A stretch of DNA of 64,000 nucleotides from the NCBI GenBank assembly GCA_964035575.1, contig OZ037864.1, positions 310,001 through 374,000 on the forward strand, written 5' to 3'. The DNA comes from Rhynchopus sp. YZ270_cl-10 (Eukaryota; Euglenozoa; Diplonemea; Diplonemida; Diplonemidae). Position numbers and translations under genes: made by a program. Within the stretch, counting starts at the first letter, position 1; the number at the start of each line of letters is the position of its first letter. The notes under the pieces are model-generated. The model was not told where the DNA came from. It saw only the letters and a program-made list of their open reading frames with translations, and searched no databases. Positions 32,850-43,634 of this stretch are shown here, piece after piece.

Positions 32850-33137
32850 AAAAGAGAATCTGACGTCAGGACGGGAATAGGAAGTGAATAAAAAGGAAAA
32901 CAAAGTTGACTTGAAATACATGACCAGTATACGGTGCACCCTAACCATGCAGTCCACATGTGCACAACGAAAAAAAAAACACATTTTTTTTTTGTTAGCT
33001 CTGCAAATTTGTTGCGTTTTTCGCTGTATGAGTTGTGTGAGTGGTGAAACAAATACTGAATGAAAAAACAATTTGCAGTCACGCACCTTCCGTCGATTCT
33101 ATTTCCTCCTTGACAATACTTGGTATATAAAAAACGC
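32850..33137. repeat. Family G repeat, copy 2, interrupted by a family T copy
   Basis: Matches 24928-25136. The extra length is a family T copy (32904-32978: TTGACTTGAAATACATGACC, CATGCAGTCC, then an A run), which interrupts the shared sequence. Confidence 0.7.
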
Positions 33138-35598
33138 ACACACACACACACACAAACCATTTTTCCTTTTTAAAAAATACCCATTTAAAAATGTATCAAA
33201 GAAGAATCTTTGTCAGTATTTTTTTTTTCTCATTTTTCTTTAAATCTTGCAGTGTTCGTTTCACCCGAGGATGTGCTGTACATATTTCTCCTCCGGGCAC
33301 TTCCAAGCAAAGTTAATAGGGGCGTCTGCTTAAGCTTTATCAGAACCCAAGATTATCGTGCTCGGTCACCTTGAAAAAAAAAAAAAGTAGAGTTGAAATA
33401 CAAAGCCCTCTCGTGACAGTGTACCTTGGAAAAACAAAACATATCGAAATAAAAACAGAAACGGGTGTCTTCGGCGCAGCGTTTGAATGCTGTGTGTGGA
33501 CTTCGACAAAAGTTTGCACTTGGTTTACACCCGACGCTACGGAGGATACGGTGTCTTCGGCATTACCAATCCTGTGGGGTACACGCCCCGCAGCACCCGC
33601 AGTAAAACACACACACAAAACAAAACATACATTTTGATTGTTTGTGACACTACTGCCCCCTTCGCCACTGTACCCCTTTTTCGAGCAACTAATAAGAATG
33701 ATCAAAAGTTGAAAGTGCAAACGCCTCACCGGCCAGGAACACCGGGCTTAACATATCAAATAAATAGGGGGAAAATAATACTGAAGCCGTTTTGTAGTTT
33801 TGACAATCACGATTTGCCACAAAAGATACGTCCCTTAGAGCTGTCTTGTTAGTAGAGAAAGAAGAAGAAAAATAAAAAAGGAAAAAATAAGGGAAGGAAA
33901 CCATACAACGCAAACCTTAAGAATGGTACTGCGAAACAGCGCAAATTCATCAAAAAAAAAAAAAAAAGTGAAGTTGACAGTGCAAACGCTTCTGGGACGC
34001 AGACACTAGAAAAAAAAGGGAAATCCGTCATTTGTGTCAAAAGCTCGGCCTTGTCACCAGGTCACCCCAGTAGGCTTCCTTTGTCTTGTTGCACCTTTTC
34101 TTTACCCAAGTTACGTGGGAAAGAAAAGTGGGGAAGAAGGGGTGCAATAGCAGACAATTCAGGCACTCCGCTAGGTACTAAAGTTCTGTTGATTGTCAAC
34201 AGAACTTTTTGAAAATGGGGAAAAAAAGAAAAAAAAAAAAAGTTCTGCTAAGTGGTTCAGACCCGTTCTACCTGTCAAAAAAGCTCAGGAGAAGAAGATA
34301 TGGAGAGGTGAGTGCTCAAACGTCCCAAAAAAGTCAAAATCGGGCGTTGGTAAAAAAAAAAGTTGCGTACCGTGCGCCTGCGGCGCAAGCATGTACCCCA
34401 CCAACGTGGACCATCAACAGAATATTTTCAAAATCGGAAATCCTAGCGGAGAGCCTGAGACAATTACAAAAAAAAAAAAAAAAAAAAAAAGACGAAGGAA
34501 ACCTGTTGGAAATGAGCGTCGCTTGTCACCAGGGCTTCTTCTTACACCTCCCTTTTTTCCAACACGGACCTTAACAATCCATGCGTTTGAGTTACTCTGT
34601 AAGAGAGAGTGTGTGTGTGTTTTTTTTTTCCCCCCTTCTTCACTAATAATGAATAGGCGCTGCTTAGCTAGCTCTACTACTAGGTTCTCTGTATTATTTG
34701 GGTAAATTTGCATATTGAGGAGTATTGTTGTGGTAAGGGTACGGAGAAAAGGGGGTTTGTGTGGGTCACTCAAAGAAGAAAAAAAAAAAAAAAAAAAAAA
34801 AGGAGGGAAAAAAAAAAACACCAGCAAAAGAGAAGAAGAAATAGAAAAAGCAAAAACATACACCTAAATAAATAAGACGGCATACGAGGTCTCTCTCTCT
34901 CATTGTCTCCTTTTGTTTGTCCCGTTCACCTGCTGTTTTTTCAGTGTTTTTTCAGGCCTTGTATATCGCCAGGGTGGAGATATCTTATTCTATGTTCATA
35001 ATCTGTTTGGTTTCGTGCAGTTGATATAGGACAGTTTTCTTTCATTATTTTTGTTTGCAACAATTTTGCGGGTTTTTGTGCTTTTTTTTTTCCGTGGCAA
35101 CCAGACAATCTTGGAGATCACACAACACAATAGGCCCACTTTCTTTCTGAGATCAGATACTAGACAATACCGCGAGTCGTCTCTCTCACAGTCTTTGAAC
35201 AAAGTATCCATGAAATCCTTGCGGCAAACCATACCAAAAAAAAAAAAAAAAGTGAAGTTGACAGTACAAACGACACTGCGACACTCCACTCTGCGGGATA
35301 TCCCTCCACACACCAGGGAATGGGTGGGGGAGGGGGGTTTTTTTGCTCTGCACGCATTTTAGCTTTGACGATAAAAAGAAGGCAATATAAGGGGAAATGG
35401 AACGATGAAGGGGCCTCACCATCCAACACACGTCTCGCTCAAGGTCTTCCGAGAGAGAGAGAAAATAGAACGAAAGAGAAGGGGTGAATAAAAGTGCTTT
35501 GTCTCTGCGGAACGCGGACAGTACGGAGAGGGAGGAAAACAACATCGTCAAAAAAGGAAGGGGAAAAAACGAACCCCGTTTTTTTCGTTCTTTTTCAG
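33138..35598. other. Gene-free gap with repeat fragments
   Basis: Family T at 33382-33432; family B at 33705-33755, 33962-34012 and 35250-35312; family F at 34364-34392; a 13-bp perfect hairpin AAAGTTCTGTTGA with its complement at 34179-34207. Open frames here are A- and T-run artefacts. Confidence 0.45.
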
Positions 35599-35731
35599 AT
35601 ACTTTGTAGTCCACCGGAGTCCGCCTGTAGTTGAGACGGACTACGGCGGACTTTGAAAGTCCGTCTCAAGTCTGTCTCAACTCGGGCGGGGCTTGGGATT
35701 TTTTTTTGGCGGACTCAGGCGAACGAAGTAT
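35599..35731. mobile_element. Degenerate 133-bp MITE
   Basis: Ends ATACTTTGTAGTCCACCGGA and its diverged inverse (ACTCAGGCGAACGAAGTAT) enclose GAGACGGAC and GTCCGTCTC inverted blocks. Confidence 0.55.
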
Positions 35732-36111
35732 GTGTTCATGTTATTTTATTTGAAACTTTGGTCGCAAATATCCACTTTATTTCCATACCCCATTGTTGTT
35801 ACTCGATTGACCACGGTTTGTTTCTTTCTCACCTTTTTGTGTCAAGGAAAGCCATTCTTTTGCAACGTACAGACAACTGGATCTCATATTTTGAGAAAAA
35901 AAAGGAGGAAAATACATCCTTTTAGCCAGCGGAAGGTAAGGTATCGGGCCAACGGTTCTGTCAAAGTCTTTGTTTTATTTGTGATTTGTTGGTTCGACTG
36001 AAGGCCAACACCCCTGAAGTGAGTAGAGACAAAGAAGCTCTTTCTGAGAGAGGAAAAACAATACAATCTGCGGCATCGCAGATACTGTAACTCAGACGGA
36101 GGGAGGGGGAT

Positions 36112-36303
36112 AAAAAAAAGTGAAGTTGATAGTGCAAACGCCTCTGGGACGCAGGCACTGACACTCCGCGGGTTAAAAAAAAGGTTGACTTGAAATACAA
36201 ATGCCCTCTCGTTGACAGTGTACCTTGGTACATGACCGGCTGTACCGTACCGGGGTGGACACCCAACCATGCACATGCAGTCTTACATCCATTTCGTAAA
36301 AAA
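36112..36303 (-). repeat. Family B and family T repeats fused head to tail
   Basis: 36112-36176 is family B cut short in its B-box hairpin (CTCCGCGGGTT then an A run). 36178-36303 is the most complete family T copy: GTTGACTTGAAATACAAATG, GTGTACCTTGGTACATGACC, GGGGTGGACACCCAACCATG, ACATCCATTTCGT and an A run. The junction is an A tract. Confidence 0.7.
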
Positions 36304-36323
36304 AAAAAAAGGTTGACAGATGA

Positions 36324-37238
36324 ATATCAGCCAAAATCTGCTTAGCCGTATACTTCGGGGCCTCGTTCACTTAATAAACCACAGATGCAAATTTTTGAGC
36401 CTACGACCCCGCATTTAACTCATTTCGATCCCCTGATTTCAATCCCAAAAATATTTCAAAAAAATAAAAAAAAATTATTTTCTGAAATGACGTCGGCAGT
36501 TTTTTCACTTTTGCTTTCCTGCGCCTGAGGTGAGAAGTTGTTGTCCAAACACCCCGAAAATGGGCGTATATGGATTTCCGAGCTCCCCGCGTTTCATAGA
36601 AAAAAAAATCGACCATTTTAGTGGAGTAGAAGTCAAAAAAAAGTGGCTCCAATGCTTTGTGCATGTAATACAAGGGATTTTCAGTGCAGAAAGAGTGGTC
36701 GGCTCCACCAAAAGTTGCGTACCGTGGAGTGTGTTTCCAGTTGACAAAAATGGTCGCAATTGAAAGATTTTTCAAAAATAAATCCAAAGAAAAAAAAATC
36801 GACAACTTTTGACAAAAAAAATCTAATTTAGAGACATCGCTGTGTTGGACCCAAAGAGGAGATTTCCTCACCACAAAGTACACTGTATAGTACCCAGTAC
36901 ATAGTACCCATTCTCCCGCCGCCCACTCGCTCGCCCCAGATGCATATTTTTTACCGTCCGACCCCGGAATTGAACGTTTTCGCACCCTATCTTTCCAAGA
37001 ATATTTTTTTTCAGAATGTGCCCGGGCCATTAAATCGATAAAATTCACCTGTCCATGGTCAAGTACGTTTGAGAGGCCGGGGGTGTAATATTTTCACCCG
37101 AAAAGGCGCGTATATGAATTTCCGGATCGATCTGAAAAAATTCCGGGGTCGCAACATTTTTTTGGCGGATTTTTTATCACTTTAAAGTGGCTCCAAAAAC
37201 AGGCCATTATATACGGCTAAGCAGATTTTGGCTGATAT
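36324..37238. mobile_element. 915-bp TIR element
   Basis: Perfect inverted ends of 29 bp starting ATATCAGCCAAAATCTGCTT. Inside, CGTATATG.ATTTCCG blocks occur near both ends. A family F motif is at 36712-36730. No transposase. Confidence 0.75.
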
Positions 37239-37711
37239 GCCTCACAGTGCATACATCTGGAAAATAAAAGAGGTTGATAAGATGAACCTAAGTCTCACCT
37301 TTAAAAAGGAGGGGGGAAAACGTGCACCTAATTAAGGGCAAATATCACCTTGAATATTGCACTGTGGAGTGGGGGTGGGAGGTGATGGGGGAGGGGAGAG
37401 AAAACAAAAAGAAGAGAAAAAAAAACATTATTTACAAGAAAAACAAAAAAAACGTCTTGAAAACGCATAGAACATAATGGTACCTTTTAAGAGAATATTT
37501 TTTTTCTCTCTGTCTGAGCCTCACATTGCTCTTTAAAACCCTCCCCCCCAACTACCCCATTATCACACCACAACTTCAATGCTGATCAAAGCAATTTAAA
37601 TTGTTTCAGCGATTCCCAAAAAAAAAAAAAATGAATGTGCAAAACGTCTCACCCCCGAGGGTTATCAATCCTCAGAGCCGTGTATTTTGGAGAGCAAAGA
37701 AAAGAGATCTG
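37239..37711. other. Intergenic with small repeat fragments
   Basis: A family E fragment (37270-37300) and a diverged family B fragment (37625-37680, CCCGAGGGTTATCAATCC). No exon. Confidence 0.45.
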
Positions 37712-38704
37712 TTAACTTGCACTGGACCCCTCCGTTTCGAGATTTGCTGACTCTGACTCGAGGAGACCCATTTCGAGTTTATGACGTGCCCCACCTTCGC
37801 AGAGCGGGGACGCAAGACCACCTTCCGAATCAGATGAGTGCAGCTCAGCGAGAGATTCACACTCCGCAAGCTTGTCAGTTACAGTCTCCGGCACTGTCGC
37901 GAGGAACGGGTGGACCAGCAACTCCTCCAGCGAAATACGGTCCGCAGGCTTCACACGCAACAACTTCACTATCACATCGCGCGCCTGCGGGGACACGGAC
38001 ACCGGGATATGGTTGAGCTTCCCCTTCTTGATATCACGCTGTAGGTCCGCTGATGTACCACCCTTCGCACCGAATGGAAAACGCCCGGTGGTCATGACAA
38101 AAACAAGAACACCTACGCTCCACAAATCAGCAAGATAAGCATTGTAGCAACCATCGAAGACCTCTGGCGCTACGTAGGAGAGGGTTCCGACGACGTCTGT
38201 TGAGGATTCAGTGAGCTCCTCGCCTTTGTGTTTGTGGAGGCGGGAGAGGCCGAAGTCAGCGAGTTTGAGTTCGCCTTTGGAAGAGATGAGAAGGTTCTCA
38301 GGCTTGATGTCACGATGCGCGACCCCAGCGTCATGGCAGACTTGAAGACCCCTTACCAAATCACGCAAAAATTTTGCGACCTGAAATTCAGAGAGTTTGC
38401 CGTGTTCGATAATAGCCTCGCATAAGTCCCCACCGCGAACGCTTTCTAACACAAGGTAGTAGTGGTTTGTGCTTTCCATGACTTCGTGCATTTTGACAAT
38501 GTTGCGATGGTCCAAAAGCTTCATAATTGCAATTTCAATGCGTACTTCTTCGCGAATTTCTTTGCAAGTGCGCGCACTGCTCGCCTTCTTCGAAATAATC
38601 TTCACAACAAACTCCTCCTGCGTTTCAGTGTGAACAGCGAGCTTAACCTTCGACGATCTACCGCACCCCAATGTCCTCCCCAATTCGTACTTTCCTACAA
38701 GCAT
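37712..38704 (-). CDS. Ser/Thr protein kinase, CAMK-like
   Basis: One exon, 330 residues. The kinase domain covers about residues 5-275: glycine loop LGCGRSSKV (12-20), VVK with the ATP-binding lysine at 35, helix C glutamate near 57, HRDIKPEN catalytic loop (130-137), DFG (150-152), and APE (179-181). The HPFL end at about 270 and overall pattern resemble CAMK/SNF1-related kinases. A short acidic Ser/Glu tail of about 55 residues follows, without a recognisable UBA or KA1 domain. The GRSSKVKLAV glycine loop and absence of insertions suggest an active enzyme. A CTTCCAG acceptor lies about 15 nt before the ATG. Substrate unknown. Confidence 0.92.
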   Translation of the reverse strand: MLVGKYELGRTLGCGRSSKVKLAVHTETQEEFVVKIISKKASSARTCKEIREEVRIEIAIMKLLDHRNIVKMHEVMESTNHYYLVLESVRGGDLCEAIIEHGKLSEFQVAKFLRDLVRGLQVCHDAGVAHRDIKPENLLISSKGELKLADFGLSRLHKHKGEELTESSTDVVGTLSYVAPEVFDGCYNAYLADLWSVGVLVFVMTTGRFPFGAKGGTSADLQRDIKKGKLNHIPVSVSPQARDVIVKLLRVKPADRISLEELLVHPFLATVPETVTDKLAECESLAELHSSDSEGGLASPLCEGGARHKLEMGLLESESANLETEGSSAS

Positions 38705-40061
38705 TGTAGAAAAGCGACTGGAAGAACGGAGGGCGAAAAAAAGGTGGTCAGAAAAAGGAAATAAAAATGTTGATGGAAAAAATATTCAAGGTGTGAATAA
38801 TGATATGGGGGGGAACCCTGTAAAGGAAAAAAGAGTTGATTGGGTAACTCCTGAGAAAAGGGGGAAGGTTTTCAAATGGGATACAATACAATGTTGCAAC
38901 CCGCAAAGGTAATGCGGGTAATGCGGGCTTAGTCACCTTTTCAAAAAAATAATAATACCATCCCTGAGTGCAATCGAACTCTCTAATTGGAGTGCTCTGA
39001 TCCACTGATTGATTGTGCCAGCAAAAAAAAAAAACACACAGCACTCAGAATCCGCGAGTGAGCCTAGCGGCAGCGAGCGCAAGCGGCACTGTGGTGCTCG
39101 TCGTGCACCTTTGACAGGTGGACTACCTCCCCGGAAGTTGGAATACTCCGACGACAGAAACAGTACCGGTGATGAGTCTGAAGACTCTTGTGAAAGCCCC
39201 TCTGAAGATATGCATGCTGTTCTTCACTCCCCGAAAAAGAGGCAAAGAGGGGTGTCGCTTTTTTATTCGTTTCTGATACTTTTCTTACTGCGCTTTTTGT
39301 TTTTTGCTGTGTTTTTTTGTTGTATCGACAATCACCTACCGAGGTAGGATCTGTACACAATGTCGCCCTAAGGCTTTGTACTTAATCGGTATGGACGGAG
39401 GCCATCCTCAACCCTAGAAAGTAGCTTTTATTTGTTGATTTGCATTCAAAGTGCTGTTTTATACACAAAAGTTGCATCTTCAAAGTTTTAGAGTAAGGGG
39501 GTGGGTTAAAAGGGGTCACGTGAAGAAAATAAAGTAGTTGGCAAAAATTTCAGTACATCATGTTTCAGTCCTAACTGCATACATTGGTCGTAACAGAGGG
39601 GGACATCGTCAGTGCAAGACCCTCCGTGATGTAAAGAGATTAAGCCACTGTTGCTATTATCAAACAGTTTTCCATGGTCTACTTGTCTTTTCTTAGAACT
39701 CAAAACCACAAAACCAAACGTATAAAAACATTTGCGACTTGGCTTCTGTCAGCTGGCAAGGGAGGTGTCGCTACTCACCTGTCCGAAGACTGCTGCCCTT
39801 TTTTTTTTTTTTTTGAAAAATTGGTTGCATTAGTGGACATCGATGAGCTTTCCACTAATTCTTTTTTTCTTCGTATTTTCGTTCGAAGGCAAGAAATACA
39901 GGATACGAGAGGGAGAAATGGGGAGCGAGAGCGAGATTACTATCCTTAGGCCATAGGGGTTAGATACATAACATTTTTATGCATTTTTTTATATTGAAAA
40001 CTCAAAGACTCAGGTCTTAACCTCTTTTTTAACACCTCAATTCTCTCCCTCCTCCTCCTCC
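38705..40061. other. Intergenic with repeats and an unassigned plus frame
   Basis: Contains a tRNA-like relic at about 38945-39020 (minus), a family A repeat at 39315-39507, and a plus-strand frame around 39009-39250 encoding a Ser/Glu/Asp/Arg-rich stretch ending KKRQRG. The last is in the wrong direction for this cluster and has no clear start, so I do not call it a gene. Confidence 0.4.
39315..39507 (-). repeat. Family A SINE-like repeat, best copy
   Basis: Full-length partner of 1881-2070, with blocks CGACAATCACCTACCGAGG, GGATCTGTACACAATGTCGC, GGACGGAGGCCATCCTCAAC and CACAAAAGTTGCATC. Confidence 0.75.
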
Positions 40062-41627
40062 TCACGCAGGACCCTGCACAAAATAACGGTTTAATTGTTT
40101 CATCAAATTGCGTGATGGTGATGCGGAGACGACATATGTTGAAACTCTAGCGAGAATGTTACGCATGGCTTGTTTGGTGGGGGCTTCGTCTGGGGGGGAG
40201 GCGAGCTTGGTCAGGAGGGCGACGAGGATTGCGACGCTTGCACCACAGCCGGAATCGCAGGAGACGGTCACACCACCACCACCACCACCACCCTCCTGCA
40301 TTGCCGCAAAGTCTAACGCAAATGGCAGTACCTTCTCTAAATCCCGTTTAGACTCTTCCCTAACCAATACCAAGAGAAGGTCGGCCGTATCGTCTTCCCC
40401 TGCCACCCAACTCTGCACAGACACACCGTCCACCACAACCAAGCACTTTAACCCCACCCACCGCAGCACATCCTCTACCCTTTCCAACTTTGCGTTTGAA
40501 TCGACGCAAGCGATGGTCCCTTTCAGCGATGCTCTGAGTGCCGCAATATCCGCTGCCGTCGCCTTTTCACGAAGCTCGTCATCTTCGAGGAAGAAAGGGA
40601 TGCTTGCACGGGTCGGGCAGATTGTGACGTTCATTTCGCCTCCGTTGCTGCTGTGCCACCCTAGGTTAGGGAGGTTCGTTACGTTCTCGCTATGAAGCTG
40701 TAGGAAATGCGAGGTGGGGTTGTCACCAGTAGTCAGTGGAATGGAATCATCACCAATCTCTGCTGCCATTGAATGGGCGAGGTGACCAGATAGCTCCGCG
40801 TTAGATACGATTTGCCTTGCAGCATCAACACACTCTATGGGTGGAAGCCCTAAAAGAGTGTCCTTATTTTTCCAAAATAACGCCGGGGTTAAACCTCTTG
40901 CCCATGATTCTTGGTCGTCCCCGGCCCCCTGAACGTACATAAAAGGGAGGCGAGGAATGAATTCTGCTGGATCGCTTGGGGAAACCAAGAATAAGATGTG
41001 GTTGTCAAAATCAACTGCACACAAAAGACGTGGTATATCAGTGCGCCAGCCGACTGTGCAGACCTCAATTTTTCGTGTCAAAATGATTTCGTCCCATTGC
41101 ACACCACACCCTCCAGCGGCGTTAACGAACCCTGTCATCTTTTCTTGAATCTGGCTCAACTCTGATTCGCTTATACTAAAAGGGAATTCTTCTGCCTGCA
41201 GAATTGCGTCTTCAGGGATAACTCCTTTTACACGGTTTATTACTGCGACCCAGATAGGGATGGTGCGGGAAAATGAATCGGGAAAGAGCTTGCCTTTTCG
41301 CGTCGAGTCGACAACAAATGCACAGCCTCGCTCGTGGAGGAGGGTGATGATGTTGAGATTGAGTCGTTTAATAGAGAAGTTCCAGGTCCCGTAGTGGCCG
41401 TCGGTGGATTTGAAATGACAGCTTGCGGTAAAGCGGTTGGTTGGTGCGTACCACAGCCCGCAACGTAGATTTGCCACCAATGGATACGGATCATCAGTCT
41501 CCAGATCGTTAGGAAAGCTTTCCAACGCCTCCTCTAGCCATGTATGATCTCGTTGGATGGACTGCAATCGAGCAATCAAATCACCTTCAGAACGCCGAAG
41601 TGCCCTCAATGCGGCATTATAATCCAT
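40062..41627 (-). CDS. RIT1: Initiator tRNA 2'-O-ribosyl phosphate transferase (RIT1)
   Basis: One exon, 521 residues from the ATG at 41627; the slightly longer in-frame start is not ATG. The N-terminal half is typical of RIT1: LRCGLWYAP, CHFKSTDGHYGTWNFS, RLNLNII, GCAFVVDSTRKGKLFPDSFS and TIPIWVAVINR. Later RIT1-like parts include LPFMYVQGAGDDQESWARGL and TPALFW, and the C-terminal region has VSCDSGCGASVAILVALL, similar to the phosphatase-like signature of the RIT1 C-terminal domain. The enzyme adds phosphoribose to A64 of initiator tRNA-Met, so that it is kept out of elongation. It is known from fungi and plants. A run of Gly (GGGGGGG) interrupts the C-terminal domain. Cytosolic or nuclear location is expected. 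Confidence 0.92.
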   Translation of the reverse strand: MDYNAALRALRRSEGDLIARLQSIQRDHTWLEEALESFPNDLETDDPYPLVANLRCGLWYAPTNRFTASCHFKSTDGHYGTWNFSIKRLNLNIITLLHERGCAFVVDSTRKGKLFPDSFSRTIPIWVAVINRVKGVIPEDAILQAEEFPFSISESELSQIQEKMTGFVNAAGGCGVQWDEIILTRKIEVCTVGWRTDIPRLLCAVDFDNHILFLVSPSDPAEFIPRLPFMYVQGAGDDQESWARGLTPALFWKNKDTLLGLPPIECVDAARQIVSNAELSGHLAHSMAAEIGDDSIPLTTGDNPTSHFLQLHSENVTNLPNLGWHSSNGGEMNVTICPTRASIPFFLEDDELREKATAADIAALRASLKGTIACVDSNAKLERVEDVLRWVGLKCLVVVDGVSVQSWVAGEDDTADLLLVLVREESKRDLEKVLPFALDFAAMQEGGGGGGGVTVSCDSGCGASVAILVALLTKLASPPDEAPTKQAMRNILARVSTYVVSASPSRNLMKQLNRYFVQGPA

Positions 41628-42094
41628 TTTTGTATCGACCAATCACGGTGGTATAACAATCTTTTTTTTTTTGGGCAATGTAAGAAATAAGGGAGTAGTG
41701 TACCAACTTTGCCAGAATTTTTATGTGTATCTACTTTGAAATGGCGCTGTGAAAGGAGAGAGATGTAGGGGTAAGTGGCAAAAAAAAATGGAGGGAAAGC
41801 CAAAATTCTTTTTTTCTTCGCAACAAAAGGGGCATAGTTGCAAGCTGGATGGGGGGAAGACACAAAATAATGTCGACAAACTTTTTCTCTCATGGTTCAT
41901 AATGAAAAAAAATGCTTTTTTTTTTTTTTTGTGAATGTGTGAAAAAAAAATATGTGACGTGAAAAAATAAATGCAACGTCAAGGAGGCAGCTATTTATTC
42001 TTTTTGTATTATTTTGTAGCTTTTTTAAAAATTTTATTATCTTCGTCTCTCTTTTGGTATTTACTTTGTAAAGCGGGGGCCCGTATTCAGCAAC

Positions 42095-43428
42095 TTACTC
42101 CAGGAAACCAATGGCCACCATGCACAGAACACCCAAGCAAAGCATCACCTGTAAAATGTTTTTTTTTTTAGGGGGTGCAGATGAACTTCTGAAACAAACA
42201 ACACATAAAGCGTCAAATGCCATACCATCTCCATAACGATCGACGTCAGTGTCGTCTGCGACTGCAGCAACTCAGGAAGGATACCCACAGTTGCAATGTA
42301 CACAAAACCCCCGGCGGAGACTGTTGATTTTGTGTTATGTTGTTTTTGTTCTTTTTTTGCTGTAATCGACAATCACAATGGCACCCACCCTTGATGGACT
42401 AGGTCCTATATCTCAACCCCGATACCAAAAATACGATACTCCACACTCCATTACAAAACGGAGGGGTCAAAGCTAAGGTGGGTTTTGGGATTTCAAAAAT
42501 CCTAAGAAGGGTTTTTTACCCGGTGTTGTCTTACTGTAACTATTTTTCCTTCCATTTTTTTTCTCTACATACTTGGCAACACCATCTGCTCCGCACCCTC
42601 AATGTAGGTTCCTGCGTACATCATGACCAATGTCCCTGCGAGGTTGCCCAGCCCTGTCACAATCTGCGACATGAAGGCACCGGTCTTACCGAAGCCAGAC
42701 CCCACCAGCACTGCGTAGTCACCCACCTCATGGGGGATCTCGTGGATGAACACTGCCAGCGTTGTGGAGACACCTGCTGTGAGGGAGTGCGAGAAGCCTG
42801 CTGCAATGGTAATCCCATCCGTGAAGTTGTGCGTCGTGTCTGCAATCAGGTTCAACACTGCCGCAGATTTGAGCACCTTCCTCTTCGGCGCCTCTGTCTT
42901 TGCTGAATGCGAGTGAGAGTGCCCGCCACCGCCCTGCCAGAGACGCAGAAACTTCTCCAAAAACAAAAAGATAAACATTCCGACCAGAAACAGAAGATGC
43001 GGTACAGATACATGCGCTGCATCGAGGTATTTCCCGAGGGTGCTGGTCGGGTCGATGGCGGGTTTGCCTCCCATAGAGTGCGGGAGGAGGTGCAGCATGG
43101 CATCCCCAAGCAGCGACCCTGCTGCGAAGGCAAGAAGTGCGTGCAGCACACCACGAGAAGGAGAGGAGGGGCAGAGAAGCAGGATGAAGATCGGCACAAA
43201 GCTCGTCAACAGGGACGCAGCGATGGCGACACTGATACGGTCGTTTTCATACTGTTCCGTAAGCCAGTCGGGAATGGTGAAGAGCGCGTTGCACTTCTCA
43301 CCCCCATGTGAGTGCCCATGCCCATGCCCCGCCTCACCATGCGAATGAGAATGGCCCACCACCCCAACAGCCATCAACAGCACAGCAGCGACAAACGCAT
43401 GACGTCTCATTTGAGTTACCCCTCCCAT
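42095..43428 (-). CDS. ZIP zinc transporter, KE4/SLC39A7-like
   Basis: Three exons: 43428-42573, 42320-42226 and 42148-42095, with GTATGT and GTATGG donors and CAG acceptors; phases fit and give 334 residues. A signal-peptide-like start is followed by a His-rich loop (HSHSHGEAGHGHGHSHGG). Helices follow, with a second His cluster (GGGGHSHSHS). The LIV-1/KE4 metal-site helices read HNFTDGITIAAG and HEIPHEVGDYAVLV. Exons 2 and 3 supply the last two helices (AGGFVYIATVGILPELLQ; VMLCLGVLCMVAIGFLE). KE4-type ZIPs release zinc from the secretory pathway into the cytosol. Intron 1 (252 nt) contains a diverged family A repeat. A CTCAG lies 4 nt before the ATG. Confidence 0.93.
42355..42480 (-). repeat. 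Diverged family A repeat inside the ZIP intron 1
   Basis: Shares the GTAATCGACAATCAC core, a CTCAACCC block and the overall order with 39315-39507. Confidence 0.5.
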
Positions 43429-43523
43429 TTTCTGAGGTGGTGGTGCAGAGAGAAAGGGGATTGCTTCTGAGTATGATGCGTCGTTTTTTTTTTTTTATTG
43501 GGGGGTTTTTTTTTTTGCAATCA

Positions 43524-43634
43524 CCACCTGATTTTACCCCGCGTAAAGGCGCGTAAAGGCTGGGGAAAATGGGTGGGGTTTGGCCTATACCTGTACGGGC
43601 CTTTACGGCCTAACGCGGGGTAAAAATCAGGTGG
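43524..43634. mobile_element. 111-bp MITE, CCACCTGATTTTTACCCC family
   Basis: Second copy of the family at 24500-24586; same ends (CCACCTGATTTTACCCC and inverse) and a GCGTAAAGGCGCGTAAAGG left core, with about 25 bp extra in the middle. Confidence 0.75.

Noticed and set aside
38945-39020. tRNA-like sequence on the minus strand
   Set aside because: A TTCGATTG and A-box-like parts are present but the acceptor and T stems do not pair; probably a SINE or tRNA relic.
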